Below, in pieces: positions 11,301 through 23,539 of a stretch of DNA of 64,000 bases. The notes beneath the pieces were generated by a model. That model was given only the letters and a program-made list of their open reading frames with translations, was not told where the DNA came from and made no database searches. Position 1 is the stretch's first letter. Each line of letters starts with the position of its first letter. The position numbers were made by a program, and so were the translations under genes. Origin of the DNA: Epiperipatus broadwayi (Eukaryota > Onychophora > Udeonychophora > Euonychophora > Peripatidae); contig JAQFVV010006355.1 of NCBI GenBank assembly GCA_028023455.1, positions 122,001 to 186,000 of the forward strand, in the 5' to 3' direction.

Positions 11301-12590
11301 TAAAGAACATAAAACAGATTAAACAAAAGGGGAAAAAAATGAAGTAAAAAAATCAAAAAATGTAAAGAAGAAAGTCAAATAGTAATTAAAAAAAAACAAA
11401 AAACAACAATCAAAAGTAATAAAAAACAATCAAGAAAGTTAGATGGTGATAAGAAAGATTGAAGAAAACAATTAAATGTTAAAAAATAGAAGAGTTTGAA
11501 TAAAATAGAGAAGAAATGATGAAATTAAAAAAAGATTGAATAAAAAAGAAGCTAATCATAGGATTAACAAAAAATATTTAAAATGTCATCCAAAAAGTAA
11601 TAACAAAAATGAAGAAAAATTACAAAGATCAGTTTAATAAAATAGGTGTTTTATGTCAAGTGCAAAAGTTAAAAAGAGAGTATACACAAACAATTGATTA
11701 GATTAGTGTAGAGAATGCACAAACTGAAATTGGAAGAAGTGAAAGAGTCTCAGTGTAAAGGAAAAGATAAAAAAGAAATAATTTAATGCAAGTAATGAAA
11801 CATGTAATAAAAGTTGGCAAAAAACTTAAGACTGTGAAGTGGAATAGTATCAATATATAGAGAGCGACAATATAAATTGTATGGGTTTGAAATGATAGAT
11901 TTGATCTACTAAAAGGAATTAGAAAGAAATAAAGAATGATTGCAGACTTGAACACATGAAAATAATAAAACAAAATAACAGTATAAATAATTTATTCAGA
12001 AATTTATTATTATCATGATTTAGATTCAAGATAAAGTTGAATAATATATTTAGATCGTATTCAAACCTAATGTGCATAATGGATAGATATAATATGATTG
12101 AACTATGGAATATAATAAAATACAGAACAAATAATGAGTTTATATTTATATTAAGCCTTAAAATTTTTCTTATTATTCCTAATTATTACAGATAATTGAA
12201 TATTAGCTGTGACTAAAATATTCATCTTAGCTTAACTTACTCATTAATAAATACAAAATACTTTTTAAAATATCTTTGGAGAGGACATTGATGGCTCTTC
12301 AGTTTTTTTGCTCTCCTGTGGCTACCTGTAACAGTCAGTATTTGCCACTTCTACATTCATTTAATGGTAGAAAGTGAAATCAAAATTATATTGATTTATT
12401 AGTTCAAAATAAATTTGAAGTGATTAGTATTCTCCAGCCTTGATTGTAGGTTCTTTGTTCTCCACCTTTAAGATCATTTACAAAATTGATTTGAGATTTT
12501 TTTTAAAATACAGAAATTGCAAAAAAAAAATTTTTTTTTTCTTAGTTTATTAAAATAAACAAGAGAATCCAAAAGTAACCAGAATTTTAT
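8335..12590. other. A/T-rich desert with a purine-biased tract
   Basis: No gene was recognised. 11.16-11.70 kb is strikingly A-rich on the plus strand, with Lys/Asn/Glu-rich broken frames; it could be decayed coding sequence or simple A-rich drift. 10.44-10.90 kb has somewhat more even composition and short broken frames I could not assign. The hydrophobic minus-strand frame at 11.70-11.97 kb is the complement of the A-rich strand, and I do not regard it as a gene. Confidence 0.4.
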
Positions 12591-12599
12591 AATAAAGTA

Positions 12600-12760
12600 T
12601 TAATTAATAATTTGTAAAGTGCATACTCTTTATGTAAGTAATATATATTAAGGTTATAACCTTAAGACTATGCACCTAAAATGCGACAATAGGGACTTCT
12701 AATTATTTTTAAGTGTTGCAATTTAAATTGCTTTAAAAAGCATAATCTATTTAATACAAT
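12600..12760 (+). repeat. Relic of the 17.8-kb hairpin element family
   Basis: TTATGTAAGTAATAT, GGTTATAACCTTAAGA, ATGC and AAAATGCGACAATAGGGAC match in order the left half of the element at 17774-17965. The right arm is missing here, so this copy cannot form the long hairpin. Confidence 0.6.
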
Positions 12761-13221
12761 GCACTGGTCTAAACCAGTTTGTCACTTTTCAAAGTAGTTC
12801 AGAAGCATTTGCAAAGTGATATGTTTAATGTTTCTGTCACCCCCCCCCCCCACCCAGTTCTAAGTCCAGAAAAAAAAAGACATTTTTTCATTCAAGAGAT
12901 TTAAAAAAAAATCACAAAATAAAATTGAGCAAATATGGCCGATTGATAAGCTGGTTCATGTGGAATTTAATTAAAAAGTGTTTTCACACTCCAGACTTTG
13001 AGAGATGACATTATTGGGCTAGCGTTTGCATTCTTTTCTTTGCACAAAATGGGATGTTTACATTTTACTGCATCACATAAATGTTTCAGAACTTGCAGAT
13101 AAAGTGTCTGACTGTTATGAACTAAATCAGAGAAAAATGCCACTTGCATAAAAAAAATCAGCATTAACTTGAATATTTCAGCCATTATAAAAAATGATAA
13201 ATACATGTCACTTTAAAATAA

Positions 13222-13485
13222 TGTGTGCTATTGAAGTGGAGTTGGGCTGGACATATTGCTAGAAGAGATGATAATAGATGGACAATTGAAATCTTAAACT
13301 GGAATCCAAGAGATTGTAAAAGACCCAGAAAGAGACCACATGTAAGATGGATGGATGAAATAAGAAAGTGTGTAGGGGTGATGTGGAGAAGAGAAGCTAA
13401 AAATCTGACATGATGGATTAATCTTGGGGAGACCTTCATCCTGCAGTGGATTGATAATGTTTGATGATGATGATGATGATGGTGT
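13222..13485 (+). mobile_element. 5'-truncated RTE-clade LINE, 3' terminus
   Basis: The open frame 13225-13413 encodes the typical end of RTE-type polyproteins: LKWSWAGHIARRDDNRWTIE, then NWNPRDCKRPRKRPHVRW and a WMDEIRK block. This corresponds to the family's 'G-H-x-x-R-x-x-D-x-R-W' and 'G-R-P-x-x-R-W-x-D-[ED]' blocks. The frame stops and is followed within about 70 bp by a (TGA)n-type tail (GTTTGATGATGATGATGATG), which is how RTE elements end. The fragment lacks RT and endonuclease domains and is a 5' truncation, as is usual for LINE copies. Confidence 0.85.
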
Positions 13486-13844
13486 AAAACCATGATTTCA
13501 CATGGTGATATTATTTGGCAGATTAATATAGAAGGGTTCTTTCAAAAACATGTAACAGCAACAGTATGTACTACAATAAGTGCACATATCAGAGAACAAT
13601 TTTGGTGATTTTTGAATCTTCCTTGTATTTATGATTATTTTTATACAATATTTATATAATAATTATTTAAAAACAAAAGTAAATATACACTTTGATTTTA
13701 TTTAAATGTTATATTTTTAAAAAATATAAGTTAACAAATTCAATCGTAATAGTAAACAAAAAACTATGGCTAGCAATATTAAGACCTCCTTTAAATAATA
13801 GTTCATAATATTTGTGGTATCCTGTGTGTTTCAGTTATTACATA

Positions 13845-14265
13845 GTAGAGATGTCTGCCCATCCCTTGTATATGTATGAAATGGATTATGTCTTGTACAT
13901 GAGGGGTCAGATTGATCTTGAGTCAAAATGGGTGTGACAAGAATCTCGGCCTCAGGGTGGCCTTTGATCGTTCCATCATCAGATTTTCAATTGGATGGAC
14001 GGTTGAAGAGTTGGAGTGTGGAGTAGATTGAAGCCTGTCCATTAAAGTATGAGGATTGGATATCTTAATATATATCTGAGCACTTATAGCATATATGTGT
14101 AGATATGGTAATCTGGACCAACTGATGATTGCTAGTTTAGCATGAAATATGTATATTGGTGATTATTTATCTTTTCAACATATATGTGTTTAAATGTATC
14201 AGTGTTATGAGATAGAATGGAGAGTAGTGGGTCATGGGAAAGTCTGCGCTCATATACCCTATATA
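13845..14265 (+). repeat. Copy of the palindrome-forming repeat family, single unit
   Basis: Blocks such as CAGATTTTCAA, GGTTGAAGAGTTGGAG, CCTGTCCATTAAAGTATGA, ATCTGGACCAACTGATGA, TATTGGTGATTATTTATCTT and TATCAGTGTTATGAGATAGA follow the same order as in the arms of the palindromes at 33.7-34.4 kb and 46.6-48.1 kb. No inverted partner lies beside this copy. Confidence 0.75.
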
Positions 14266-14551
14266 TTTTAAAAATTGTAAATACTATTTTATATTTTAGA
14301 ATAGAATTTGATAGATATATAATGACTTCATGTTAATTCAGTCATCTAATAAAAATGAAGTTTATTTAACAAAAATTTTAGGAATTTTTTTTAGCAGTTT
14401 TGCTGACTTTCCTTTGTATCATCTAATCAGAAAAAAAAACAGTTATTCTTATTATGTATTCATATTATTATTTTTCTATATTTTCAAAATCCAAATAAAA
14501 ATTTTTAGGAGTTTTTTTGTTTGTAATCTTATAATTCTATCAAATCAAACT

Positions 14552-14690
14552 TAATAATAACATGAAAGGCTAAAACCTTTTGCCTTAAAAATGCTTATGT
14601 AACAGCCAATCAGATGTAATAATGACTGCATGTGGAACTCTCAATTCAAATACATAAGCCAGAACTATGAGAAAAATATGAAATCCATCT
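14552..14690 (+). repeat. Half-element copy of the 14.9-kb foldback family
   Basis: Contains GAAAGGCTAAAACCTTTTGC, CCTTAAAAATGCTTATGT, CAGCCAATCAGATGTAATAA and TGACTGCATGTGGAACTCTC in the same order as the left arm of the foldback at 14862-15222. It is a direct copy about 330 bp upstream. Confidence 0.8.
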
Positions 14691-14861
14691 TCTTCTCTAC
14701 TTAAATTTATATACAAATAAGCCAGACTCAAGCATGCTGAACAAAGAGCATAAAGCTTAAAACTTCACATTTAATTCACTAAATATTAAATATAAATAAA
14801 CAAGGCAAAATCTTTCGATTTACTACAAAGCAATTTTCAAATCTAATGAAATGATAATAAC

Positions 14862-15222
14862 AAATGTAAATATATTAAATTTATTAAGCACTAGCAGATG
14901 ATATAATAATAATGTGAAAGACTAAAACCTTTGACAGAAATGCCTTAAAAATGCTTATGTGACAGCCAATCATATCTAATAATGACTGCATGTGGAACTC
15001 TCAATTCAAGAACACAAGCCCAGAACTAGAAGTTGGGTTCCATCTGTTTCTCATAGTTCTGGCTTGTGTTCTTGAATTGAGAGTTCCACATGCAGTCATT
15101 ATTACATCTGATTGGCTGTCACATAAGCATTTTTAAGGCGCTTCTGATGAAGGTTTTAGCCTTTCACATTATTGTTATTATATCATTTGCTAGCCCTTAA
15201 TACATTTAATATATTTACAAAT
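14862..15222. repeat. Foldback element with arms of about 165 bp
   Basis: The left arm starts near TGTAAATATATTAAAT and the right arm ends near ATTTAATATATTTAC. Between them the block with GCTTATGTGACAGCCAATCA and TGACTGCATGTGGAACTCTC is present once in each orientation. The loop (about 15030-15045) contains AGAACTAGAAGTTGGGTTCC. It is non-coding. The right arm carries CTGATGA, but no hammerhead GAAA partner was found, so a ribozyme is not claimed. Confidence 0.85.
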
Positions 15223-15917
15223 CAAACTTACTTTATTGAATTTAATATAGAGTCAAAGTTTAAATATTAAAATCAAATGTTGAATGTGTTTACAAAAATC
15301 ACCACTAGAATGAAAAAAAAAATGTCCACCGGCTAATACAAAACTCAGCACTTGGAGAAAATGTACCATGACACAAGATAAGATATTTTTCTTTATCTTT
15401 CTTAGTGTTAATATATAAATATATAATTTGAAAAATAAATTAGAGATGAAAAGGTATTGTCTGATGTAAATATGGTTTGTCCCTTAATCCACAACTGTTG
15501 CTCTTTTTTAAGATTATGTAAAAAATCATTTAACTTTAGATGACAGCCTAATGCAATGTTTACATAATATTAGTTGAAAGATTTGCTTATTTATACCTTC
15601 GTACATGGATTTATACTGCATTAATACATTTGCAGCAATGTCTAAATCTCAGAATGACATCACTGCCTATCTGATTAATTATAAGGAGTTACTATTGTTT
15701 TGTTTTTTTATTATGAAACATACATACTCGTGTTCATCAATATCATATGTGATAGTGGTCAAAAATAAGATTATTCCAACACTTAAATGAAATAAGTGCT
15801 ATTATTCAAAATGCACATAACATTTTCAACATCATTTTTTAAAAATTTATTTATTATTGCAAATCAACATAATTTTTTTTATTTTTACCTTTATTATAAA
15901 AAATATAAGAATAAGCT

Positions 15918-16115
15918 TGCCTGAAGATTTCTAATGATGTCATTTTGTTTGTATTACAAATTGTTGAATGTTTTTTTTTTTTAAAAAATTCAAACTTCAT
16001 TTGCACTTTTCCAAATACATTCAACACTTAGTAATAATAAATGGGAAGATTTTTGATAGTATTATTATCCTTTCTTCTTCAGTTGTTATAGGTTTGACCA
16101 GTGATAGTCCAACAA
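15918..16115 (-). mobile_element. Truncated copy of the tRNA-Ile-like SINE family
   Basis: CCTGAAGATTT, TTCCAAATACATTCAAC, TTAGTAATAATA, a TATTATT-CTTTCTTCTTCAGT segment and TTTGACCAGTGATAGTCC run in the same order as in the complete element at 20550-20874. The tRNA-like head is missing here. Confidence 0.65.
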
Positions 16116-17757
16116 AAAAAATTGAAGTAGAGACTTTTAGATATGTGAATACAGAATTTAATGTAATGCTTTAGTCAACTAGATAGATATCCTCCCAAAT
16201 GCATAAGTTATTAGAGCTTTTGTATAATTATCTATGAGAGGTAGTTCTCGTTATTTCTCTATTTTTTTAAAAGCAATGTTAATGATTGATTTTAAACATT
16301 AATTCTTTTCTACTTTTTCCTCTGTCTAATGGTTTGAGTTTTTTCCTCTATCAAATATATATTTATTGTTACATGTATGGTCTGCTACTTTAGACAAATC
16401 TGTTTATTATTCATTACTTCTGTATTTTTTAAAATTTGCGATGGAATGCTAGTTATATTGATACATTACTTCCCACATTCACATAATTTATCATAAATGT
16501 TTCTATGAATAACTAATAAAAGCTATATATTAGAAAAACTAGCTATCCATTGAAAAACAGACTTAAAAAAACACAAAGTAATGATTAGGAAAAAAATAGA
16601 TGTGTAAATTAGCTATATATGTACAAAAAAATTATGTTCAAATGAGAAATCTTAAGAACATTGGGCAGAGAGAAAAAGTAAAAAGAAAATTTAAAGAAAC
16701 TGCTTACATGACAATAACAATAATCCTATAAAATCTAATCTAATAATCCTGAAACCACTTATTAACAATGCCAATAAAAACGAAGAACTCAGGGTATATA
16801 AAATTTCTACTGATGATAAAATAAATAATTAGAGTATTGCCTTAAATTCAATATTCATATATCTAAATGCTATTTGGTAATTCTTATACCAGTACTGTCA
16901 TTAGTTATACCAGCAAAATATAAAGAATAAGATAAATACTACTCCAAAAAATTGTGTTCTTTAATAACACTATGTTATTACTAACAATAACTTTAAAAAA
17001 AAAAAAGCTTGAATTTTTTAAAACTCTTCAACAGTTTATCTAGATGAGGGAAATAGTTAATATATATTTAAAAATAATACCAAGCATTTACCAAGTATTT
17101 ACTTTTTATAAAACTACATACATTAAATTTTTGATTAACTTATTAATTGCTAACAAGATTTTGAAGTTACTTAAACTCAACTTTTTTAGCATAGATATTT
17201 AATTTCTGTATAACAAATAATTGTCTACTAAACTTAAAAAATATATATTCATATTAATTTTTTCATATATAATAAATGTCAAATAAAATTTTTTTAACTA
17301 TCCGTTTAAAATTTATTTAGTGTGCATGTGTATAATAAAATGCAATACGATATCACTTTACCACGATTTTAAAATTGATACAAATAAAAAAAATATGAAA
17401 AGTAATACGAGATGACATCTTGAAATTGTAAAGATTGTTCCATAAAATATAAAACTAAAATAATAATATTTTCTTCATAATAAGTAAATAAAAATTTAAA
17501 ATTATATGTATAAGCATATAACATTTTAAATTGTAAATAATTTATAAAGGTTAACATATTTATATTGTAACAGGATATAAATTAAATATGGAGACAAATA
17601 TTGAGGGGAAAACAGAAAATATTAAGAGAAGAAATGATGAATACTTCCTATTCCTCGTTAAGTATTATTTGACGCAGTTAATCAATCAATTTTTAATTAG
17701 AGAGTAAAGCAGTAATAATATTTAAATGATTTAAAAAATAAATAAGGAGAATGCAGT

Positions 17758-17982
17758 TATAACTTCATATTAATTATAAATTTATTAAACGCACATTATG
17801 TAAGTAATATTTACTGAGGCAATAACCTCGAGAATATGCATGTAAAATGCGATAGTAGGGACCTCTACAGGTGTTTAACCACAAGCTTACGCATGGTTAA
17901 ACACCTGTAGAGGTCCCTACCATCACATTTTACATGCATATTCTCAAGGTTATAGCCTCAGTAAATATAACTTCATATTAAA
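17758..17982. repeat. 192-bp hairpin element flanked by 16-bp direct repeats
   Basis: Arms of about 75 bp (17808-17881 and 17894-17968) are almost exact inverted copies around a 12-bp loop, CAAGCTTACGCA. The arm sequence includes GTAGGGACCTCTACAGGTG. TATAACTTCATATTAA is found unchanged at 17758-17773 and 17966-17982, outside the element, and looks like a target-site duplication. No coding capacity. A half copy lies at 12.6 kb. Confidence 0.8.
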
Positions 17983-18239
17983 TAAATAACACTTAATCAA
18001 ATATCAAGATATAATAAGACAGAACACTGAGATAATCTAGACAACAAGATTTTCTAAAAAAGTTAATTTTTGGTGCCAAATTATAAATTTAGTCTTTAAA
18101 TTTTGCTATTATTATTGTATTATAATAAGATATAATTCAAGAATAATACACAATTATTGATAGAATAAGGATTAAATTAGTTAATTTTAATAAAGCAAAA
18201 ATTATTAGTGACTTAAGAAGATAAAAACATTCATTCTCT

Positions 18240-18960
18240 TATTTTGTATTACCCACTCAGACTCAGGATAGATTTCAGTGGGGCAAAGTAGCAAAGAAAA
18301 TAGCTCATTGGTTGATGGAAGACACATGTACAATCAAATCATATTTTGAGTGCATAGATAAAATTTAAAAAAATAATAAGAATTACAGGCTAGCCTCATT
18401 AGATATAAAAGAACTACATGGTTCAGTTCCGCATGATCTATCTATTAATATCATTCAAGATAACTCCAGAAAATTTAACTACAATCCATATAAAGAAGAG
18501 TTTATAATAAACATCTTAAAATGGATTGGTAGGGAAATTGTAGCAGTAGCCAAGGATTAATTTTATAAAATGGAGAGTGGTTGGCCAATTGGGTTACCTC
18601 CTGATGTTATTGTTTGTAGCATTGTGCTGTCTAAATTTTAAAATAATGTCTTGCCTAAATATTTAGCCCCTTCATCTAAAAATATTTACATGCAATACAT
18701 ATATGGCATGTTTATATGTGCAGTGGAGGATCAGATCATCAATAAAAATCTGGATCCCAAAAATGCATTGCTTCTTGAATGGACTATTTAAGTAGAAGAC
18801 AACAACCATGGGATTGATTTTCTGGATATGTATATTCAGAAAAATAAAAATGAGCTCAGCTTTAAAACGAAGCTTTACAAATAAAGGGAGTCATTTATCC
18901 TATGTCAAAATATCCAATAGAACACAAACTGGCTTCTTTAAAAACTCAATTTATTTTTTC
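18240..18960 (+). pseudogene. Penelope-like element reverse transcriptase remnant
   Basis: Plus-strand pieces in order: LASLDIKELHGSVPHDL, the Penelope 'S-L-D-V-x-x-L-[FY]-x-x-[IV]-P' block; GWPIGLPP, from a 'G-x-x-M-G-S-P-x-S-P' block; LPKYLAPSSKNIYMQYIYGM, where the catalytic Y-V-D-D has decayed to YIYG; and NNHGIDFLDMYIQKN, the 'F-L-D-[VI]-x-I' block. This series is diagnostic of Penelope-like RTs. Two internal stops and the lost catalytic aspartates make it inactive. No GIY-YIG domain was seen directly downstream, so the copy is either an endonuclease-deficient type or 3'-decayed. Confidence 0.75.
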
Positions 18961-19324
18961 ATCAATATTATAAAAAATATAATTTAGACCCTGTAATATA
19001 TTTTTAGACAAAAATTAAACTATTATTAAAATACAGCATTACTTAAAACATAAAGCTAATCTTCATGAGTGAAACAGGTTGTCATGCACTTAAACATAAA
19101 TGTCATTTTTTTTCTAGTTTCTTTAGGTCCAATCTTTAGTTATTAGGGATTTTATGAAAGAGTCTGGCGGATTTCATAATTAGATTTACAGATTATTTCC
19201 TGGAAATTTCACACTTTATATCATGATCTAATATATATTTCAGCATCTATTTTAAAGCTCTTAAAAAATAAAAATTTAGTTGACGAATTCAGACAAGTTG
19301 TTAATCTGTACATAAAAAGTGTTT

Positions 19325-19440
19325 GTATCAAGCTTTGGTGGTCGAGTGGTCAGCAAAGGTGCCTTACAAGCAGTTGTCCCGGGTTTGCAGGTTCGCTTCC
19401 CGGCCGATGCTTTGACACATGAAAAAAAAAAAATATTTGT
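19325..19440 (+). mobile_element. Short tRNA-derived SINE, second subfamily
   Basis: The head GGTGGTCGAGTGGTCAGC (box A-like, resembling type II Leu/Ser tRNAs) and box B GGTTCGCTTCC are followed by CCGATGCTTTGACACATG and 12 A. The 3' tail matches the SINEs at 4.6 and 22.2 kb although the heads differ. The target duplication is uncertain (TGTTTGT before, ATTTGT after). Confidence 0.75.
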
Positions 19441-20549
19441 TAGGAGCTGTGCAATTTCTGAAAGCTTACATGGATAATTCTTTTCAGGCATTTATTTTAA
19501 CACAAAATGTAGGTTTTAAAATACTTTTGGTTACATTTATGAATTCATTAAAAATCCCTGGAATCATTTTAGAAAGAGATATATAATGGAAGTATCTTAA
19601 AAGCGATAGTAGAAACTGGAAGAAATTTTAAAGTTGAATTTCTAAAACATGATTAATATTTTGACCTTAAAATTTCTTTTTGATATAGCACGAAAATTTA
19701 AAATAGATTCTCAATGTTTACAATAAAACTATCAATAAAATGATTTAGAATGCAACATTGACAGATTTTATTTTCACATTGCTTCACTTATGAGCAAAAT
19801 TAACAACTGAAAAATTGATTACAGTTATAAATTATAATAGTATAATAATTATATAGTATAATAATAACTATAAAACATTTTATTTCTTTTTATATTATCT
19901 TTGACCTACAGATTTACAAATAATAAACATCTGTAATATTCGACATAACTAACATTTTAAAAATGCTATTTTCGAATTAGAAATAATATTTAATATAATT
20001 AAATTTGTTTTTCTATATATTAGAATTTTTAGTTTGTCATATTCAGTTCTAAGTTTTTATGTTTTAACAGTCTTAAATAAGATTTTATTCTATATCTTTT
20101 TACTAACTAATCTGATTTGTTATTACAGGAAATATTAAAAAAAAAAAACGTTATAAGAACATGAGTTTATTTAAATGAATGTTTATTATACTTTAAATAT
20201 AAGTTGCTATATATATATATTTAAAAATATATATGCATACATATGTTGGATTTTTGAGTGTATTTGCTAATTAACTAATTGATTTTAGCGCCAGTAATTT
20301 ATATTTATTCAAGTTATTAAAAAATACATATTAAAACAAAACTGCTTATTTAGATTACCTATCACCACTCTGTATCTACTACATTTGTGTATGCCTATTT
20401 TACAGGTGGTGAAATTATGATTTCAATAGATAATTATGAATTAACACACAACTTTTAATATATAATAATGAGATGAAGTAACTTTTCCCATGCATTTTAC
20501 TTCACTACATGACTTATGACTCTCTTATGTGGGATTTAATAACAGTGTT

Positions 20550-20874
20550 TTCCTGAAGATTTATGATGATAGTGTTCTAGTTGTATTTTTATATTGGACT
20601 ATGTCCATCATCTAATATGAGTATTGAATGTCTTTAGAAAAATGTAACTTTTATTTAAATATTCCAAATACATTCAACTGTTAATAATAGCTCATCAAAC
20701 AGGTTAGTATATGCACAACATTTTGAGAGGTATTATTCTCTCCTTTTCTTTAAGTGTTGCTGGCCTAACCAGTGACATCACTAGCATGGGATTCGAACCT
20801 GGATCCTTAGATTCTTGAGTATTGAATTTTAGGGTAACGCTCTAACCAACTGAATCACCTGGCCAAAGGCACAA
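20550..20874 (-). mobile_element. tRNA-Ile-like SINE, about 325 bp
   Basis: On the minus strand the element starts GGCCAGGTGATTCAGTTGG, continues TTAGAGCG (box A) and has GGTTCGAATCCC (box B) about 50 bp later. The head resembles tRNA-Ile. The body continues through TTAGGCCAGCAACACTTAAA and GTTGAATGTATTTGGAA to CTTCAGGA. A head-less relative lies at 15918-16115. Confidence 0.75.
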
Positions 20875-20948
20875 AATAGAATTAATTACTACACATTTTA
20901 ATATCTTTATGAGCAAATAACCAAATATCATATATTTAAATGTTGGTA

Positions 20949-21884
20949 TTCCGATTTTGCTCCATACCACGACTTGAGGGCAATTATTTTTAATAGACTA
21001 AGATAATTATACATTCGCGGGGACTATTTAGTTTAAAATTTTCATTTAAAACTTTTGTCATTCAGTAGAAATTAGCATAATGAATGATTTTATTTTACTA
21101 AAGAAACTGTTAGAAATGTTTGCATTAAAAGTGTGATTTTTTTAAATGTTACTAATATCAATAGACTGAAATTAAGTAATTTATTTAATTGAGGAAAAAG
21201 TGTGAAAGTGAAATGGAAAAAACAGAGAATATTTATTAGTAATCAATAACTAGCAACGAAAAAATTAATTAACGTGTTTAGTAAAAATTATTTATACTCA
21301 GATATATAAATTAACGTTTTATATAAATTATAAATTAACATTTTATATAATGTTCTTGAAATTATATGCTCAATTTAACTTTCCATTTATAAACACATAC
21401 ATATTATTTAATACTTTTTCTATATATGTTTTAATTATAAAATGAATGAATATTACAGTTTGTAAAAAACATCGAGCTATATAAAATAATTGACTTATTT
21501 ATATATGTTTTAGCAACTGTTTAAATAATAAAAATATTTAAATGGGGGAATCTTTCCCCATCCCATTCCTCGAGTTCGAGAGGTTTTTTTTTTTAAAAAA
21601 AAATGTATATATAAACTATATTTATAGCGACTAAATCACTTGTTTGAGTTTTAATGTAAATAGTTGCTAAAACATATATAGAAAAAATATTAAATAATAT
21701 ATATGTGTCCATGTTTTTTTTCTGTATAATTATCTCAGACTACTGGAAATAAATGGGGGGGGGGGGAATCGGAAAGTGTCGAAAAAAATTTAAAAAAAAA
21801 CAACAAATAGTCCATGCAATGTATAATTATCTCAGACTATTGGAAATAAGTGCCATCAAGTGATGGCATGGAGCAAAATCGGAA
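20949..21884. mobile_element. Non-autonomous DNA element with terminal and nested inverted repeats
   Basis: The left end TTCCGATTTTGCTCCAT and about 75 bp inward match, inverted, the right end at 21815-21884. A second, partly decayed copy of the right end lies at 21722-21783, with a poly(G) run. Inside, a segment with TATATATGTTTTAGCAACT (about 21501) is the inverse of one at 21655-21690. No transposase frame was found. The superfamily is unassigned. Confidence 0.65.
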
Positions 21885-22154
21885 AGTACCTAAATATTAA
21901 TTAGCATAACATTTCTAATAAAATGTATACATATTATTACAAGTGTTGGTTAATTAATACTTAAATAGTTGGTATTTGGTTGATTATTTAAGGGGATATT
22001 AAAGTGAGTAGAAATTAATTCTACTATATAAAATTAAATTGTTTGCTACACTAATTCACACTTTTTACCATCAGAATATGATTGGAAGTTTATTCTGTTT
22101 AATATCACATGTCAGATTCTCTATTCTTATAAAAATCAAAAAGTTAAAAGTAAA

Positions 22155-22300
22155 TTGATTCATTGTAGTTTTTTTTTTTCATATGTCATAGCATCGGCCA
22201 GGACGCGAACCCACAACCGTCTGCAACCAACTACTTGCTTGCATGGCAACTGCAATACCTCTCGGCTAACAACACAAGATGATTCATTCTAGTTTTCAGG
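22155..22300 (-). mobile_element. Short tRNA-derived SINE with 16-bp target-site duplication
   Basis: This is the inverted copy of the 4.6-kb SINE. On the minus strand it reads GTTAGCCGAGAGGTATTGCA (box A region), GGTTCGCGTCCTGG (box B region), CCGATGCTATGACATATG, then poly(A). TGATTCATTGTAGTTT at the left and TGATTCATTCTAGTTT at the right differ at one base and flank the element as a target duplication. This copy keeps the more canonical box B of the two. Confidence 0.85.
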
Positions 22301-23422
22301 ATGAAATATGACACTAGAGAGCTTTGTATTGATGTAAACTGTGTGGAAGGGTGTATTGATTTCAAGATTAAACAGATATCATGACTTCAAGTGAAAAATA
22401 ACATACAATATTAAAATGTAAATACTACTAAAAAAATATTACATGGCTTTTTTCAAATGTATATTTAACATATGCTCTACATTTCATTCCAAGTCACCTA
22501 TGTAAGATGGAGCATCATTGGATACTAGATAGCAGTGTTATTATATGCATTTCTCAAGACTAGTTTCAGACTTAAGATTTTCATGAATAAGGAAATTGTA
22601 TCTAAAGCATCTACAGATGCAGCAATATTAGGAATATAATCTGAAATTCAAAAATAACTTTAAATTTTGAATTCAATCCAACCCATATGTACAATTAGGC
22701 AGATTTTAATACTAGGTCAGGAAATATATATTTTAGTGATCTCATATTTATGTTTAAAGTAAATAATATGGTAATAAATAATTTATATGTCAAGTTGTGT
22801 AATCATATCTACAAGTATTAGTATTTTTAGAAATAATAATAATTATTATTATTATTAATAGCAATAGTATAAAGATCGTAATTACTTTTATCTAAGATCT
22901 CCATTAAGCAATTAAATATTCCAACTTGTTATAAAGCAGTTAGTATAAACTAATTTTCATTAATGATAATGTCTTAGACAGTGATAAAATAACAATTGTA
23001 AGAATTATTGAATTAAATTTTTAATTAAGAAAAAGAAATATCTTACTTCTTAGTATGCAATTTGCATGAAAATTTCTAAAGTTTCCACTTTAGTTTTGAC
23101 AGTCATATGACTATATTATCATTTTTATTATTAATTATCAAAGTCATTAAGATTGTTTATTCTTTTGTGTTTTATTTTTATTTATTTTTTTGCATAAAAG
23201 TATATTATAGTAAACTATCTTGATATTTTAATCATACAAACATTATGTAAACCTACTGTGTCTATGCATTTTATTCAATTAAAAAGACAAGAGAAAAAGT
23301 TGTAGTTAGACAGATAGATGAATGAATGGTTGGATGAATACAGATATATAGATATGGATGGATTTATAAATAAATGTAAAGTTAGATAAACAAAGTAATA
23401 ACCCCATATATATATATAAGAA

Positions 23423-23539
<117 letters not shown>

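Noticed and set aside
11698-11973. 91-residue hydrophobic minus-strand frame
   Set aside because: It is the complement of an A-rich strand, which gives Phe/Leu/Ile-rich translations by composition alone.
12841-12855. Poly(C) run, and poly(G) runs at 6720, 21757 and 44851, considered as G-quadruplex regulators
   Set aside because: Single homopolymer runs without the four-tract arrangement; better explained as slippage.
12967-13206. 79-residue minus-strand frame with a hydrophobic start and three cysteines, considered as a small secreted protein
   Set aside because: No promoter, splice or family evidence; it ends next to the RTE fragment and is likely a chance frame.
15130-15170. CTGATGA in the foldback right arm, considered as a hammerhead ribozyme core
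   Set aside because: A short AAGG/CCTT stem follows, but the required GAAA and closing helix are absent.
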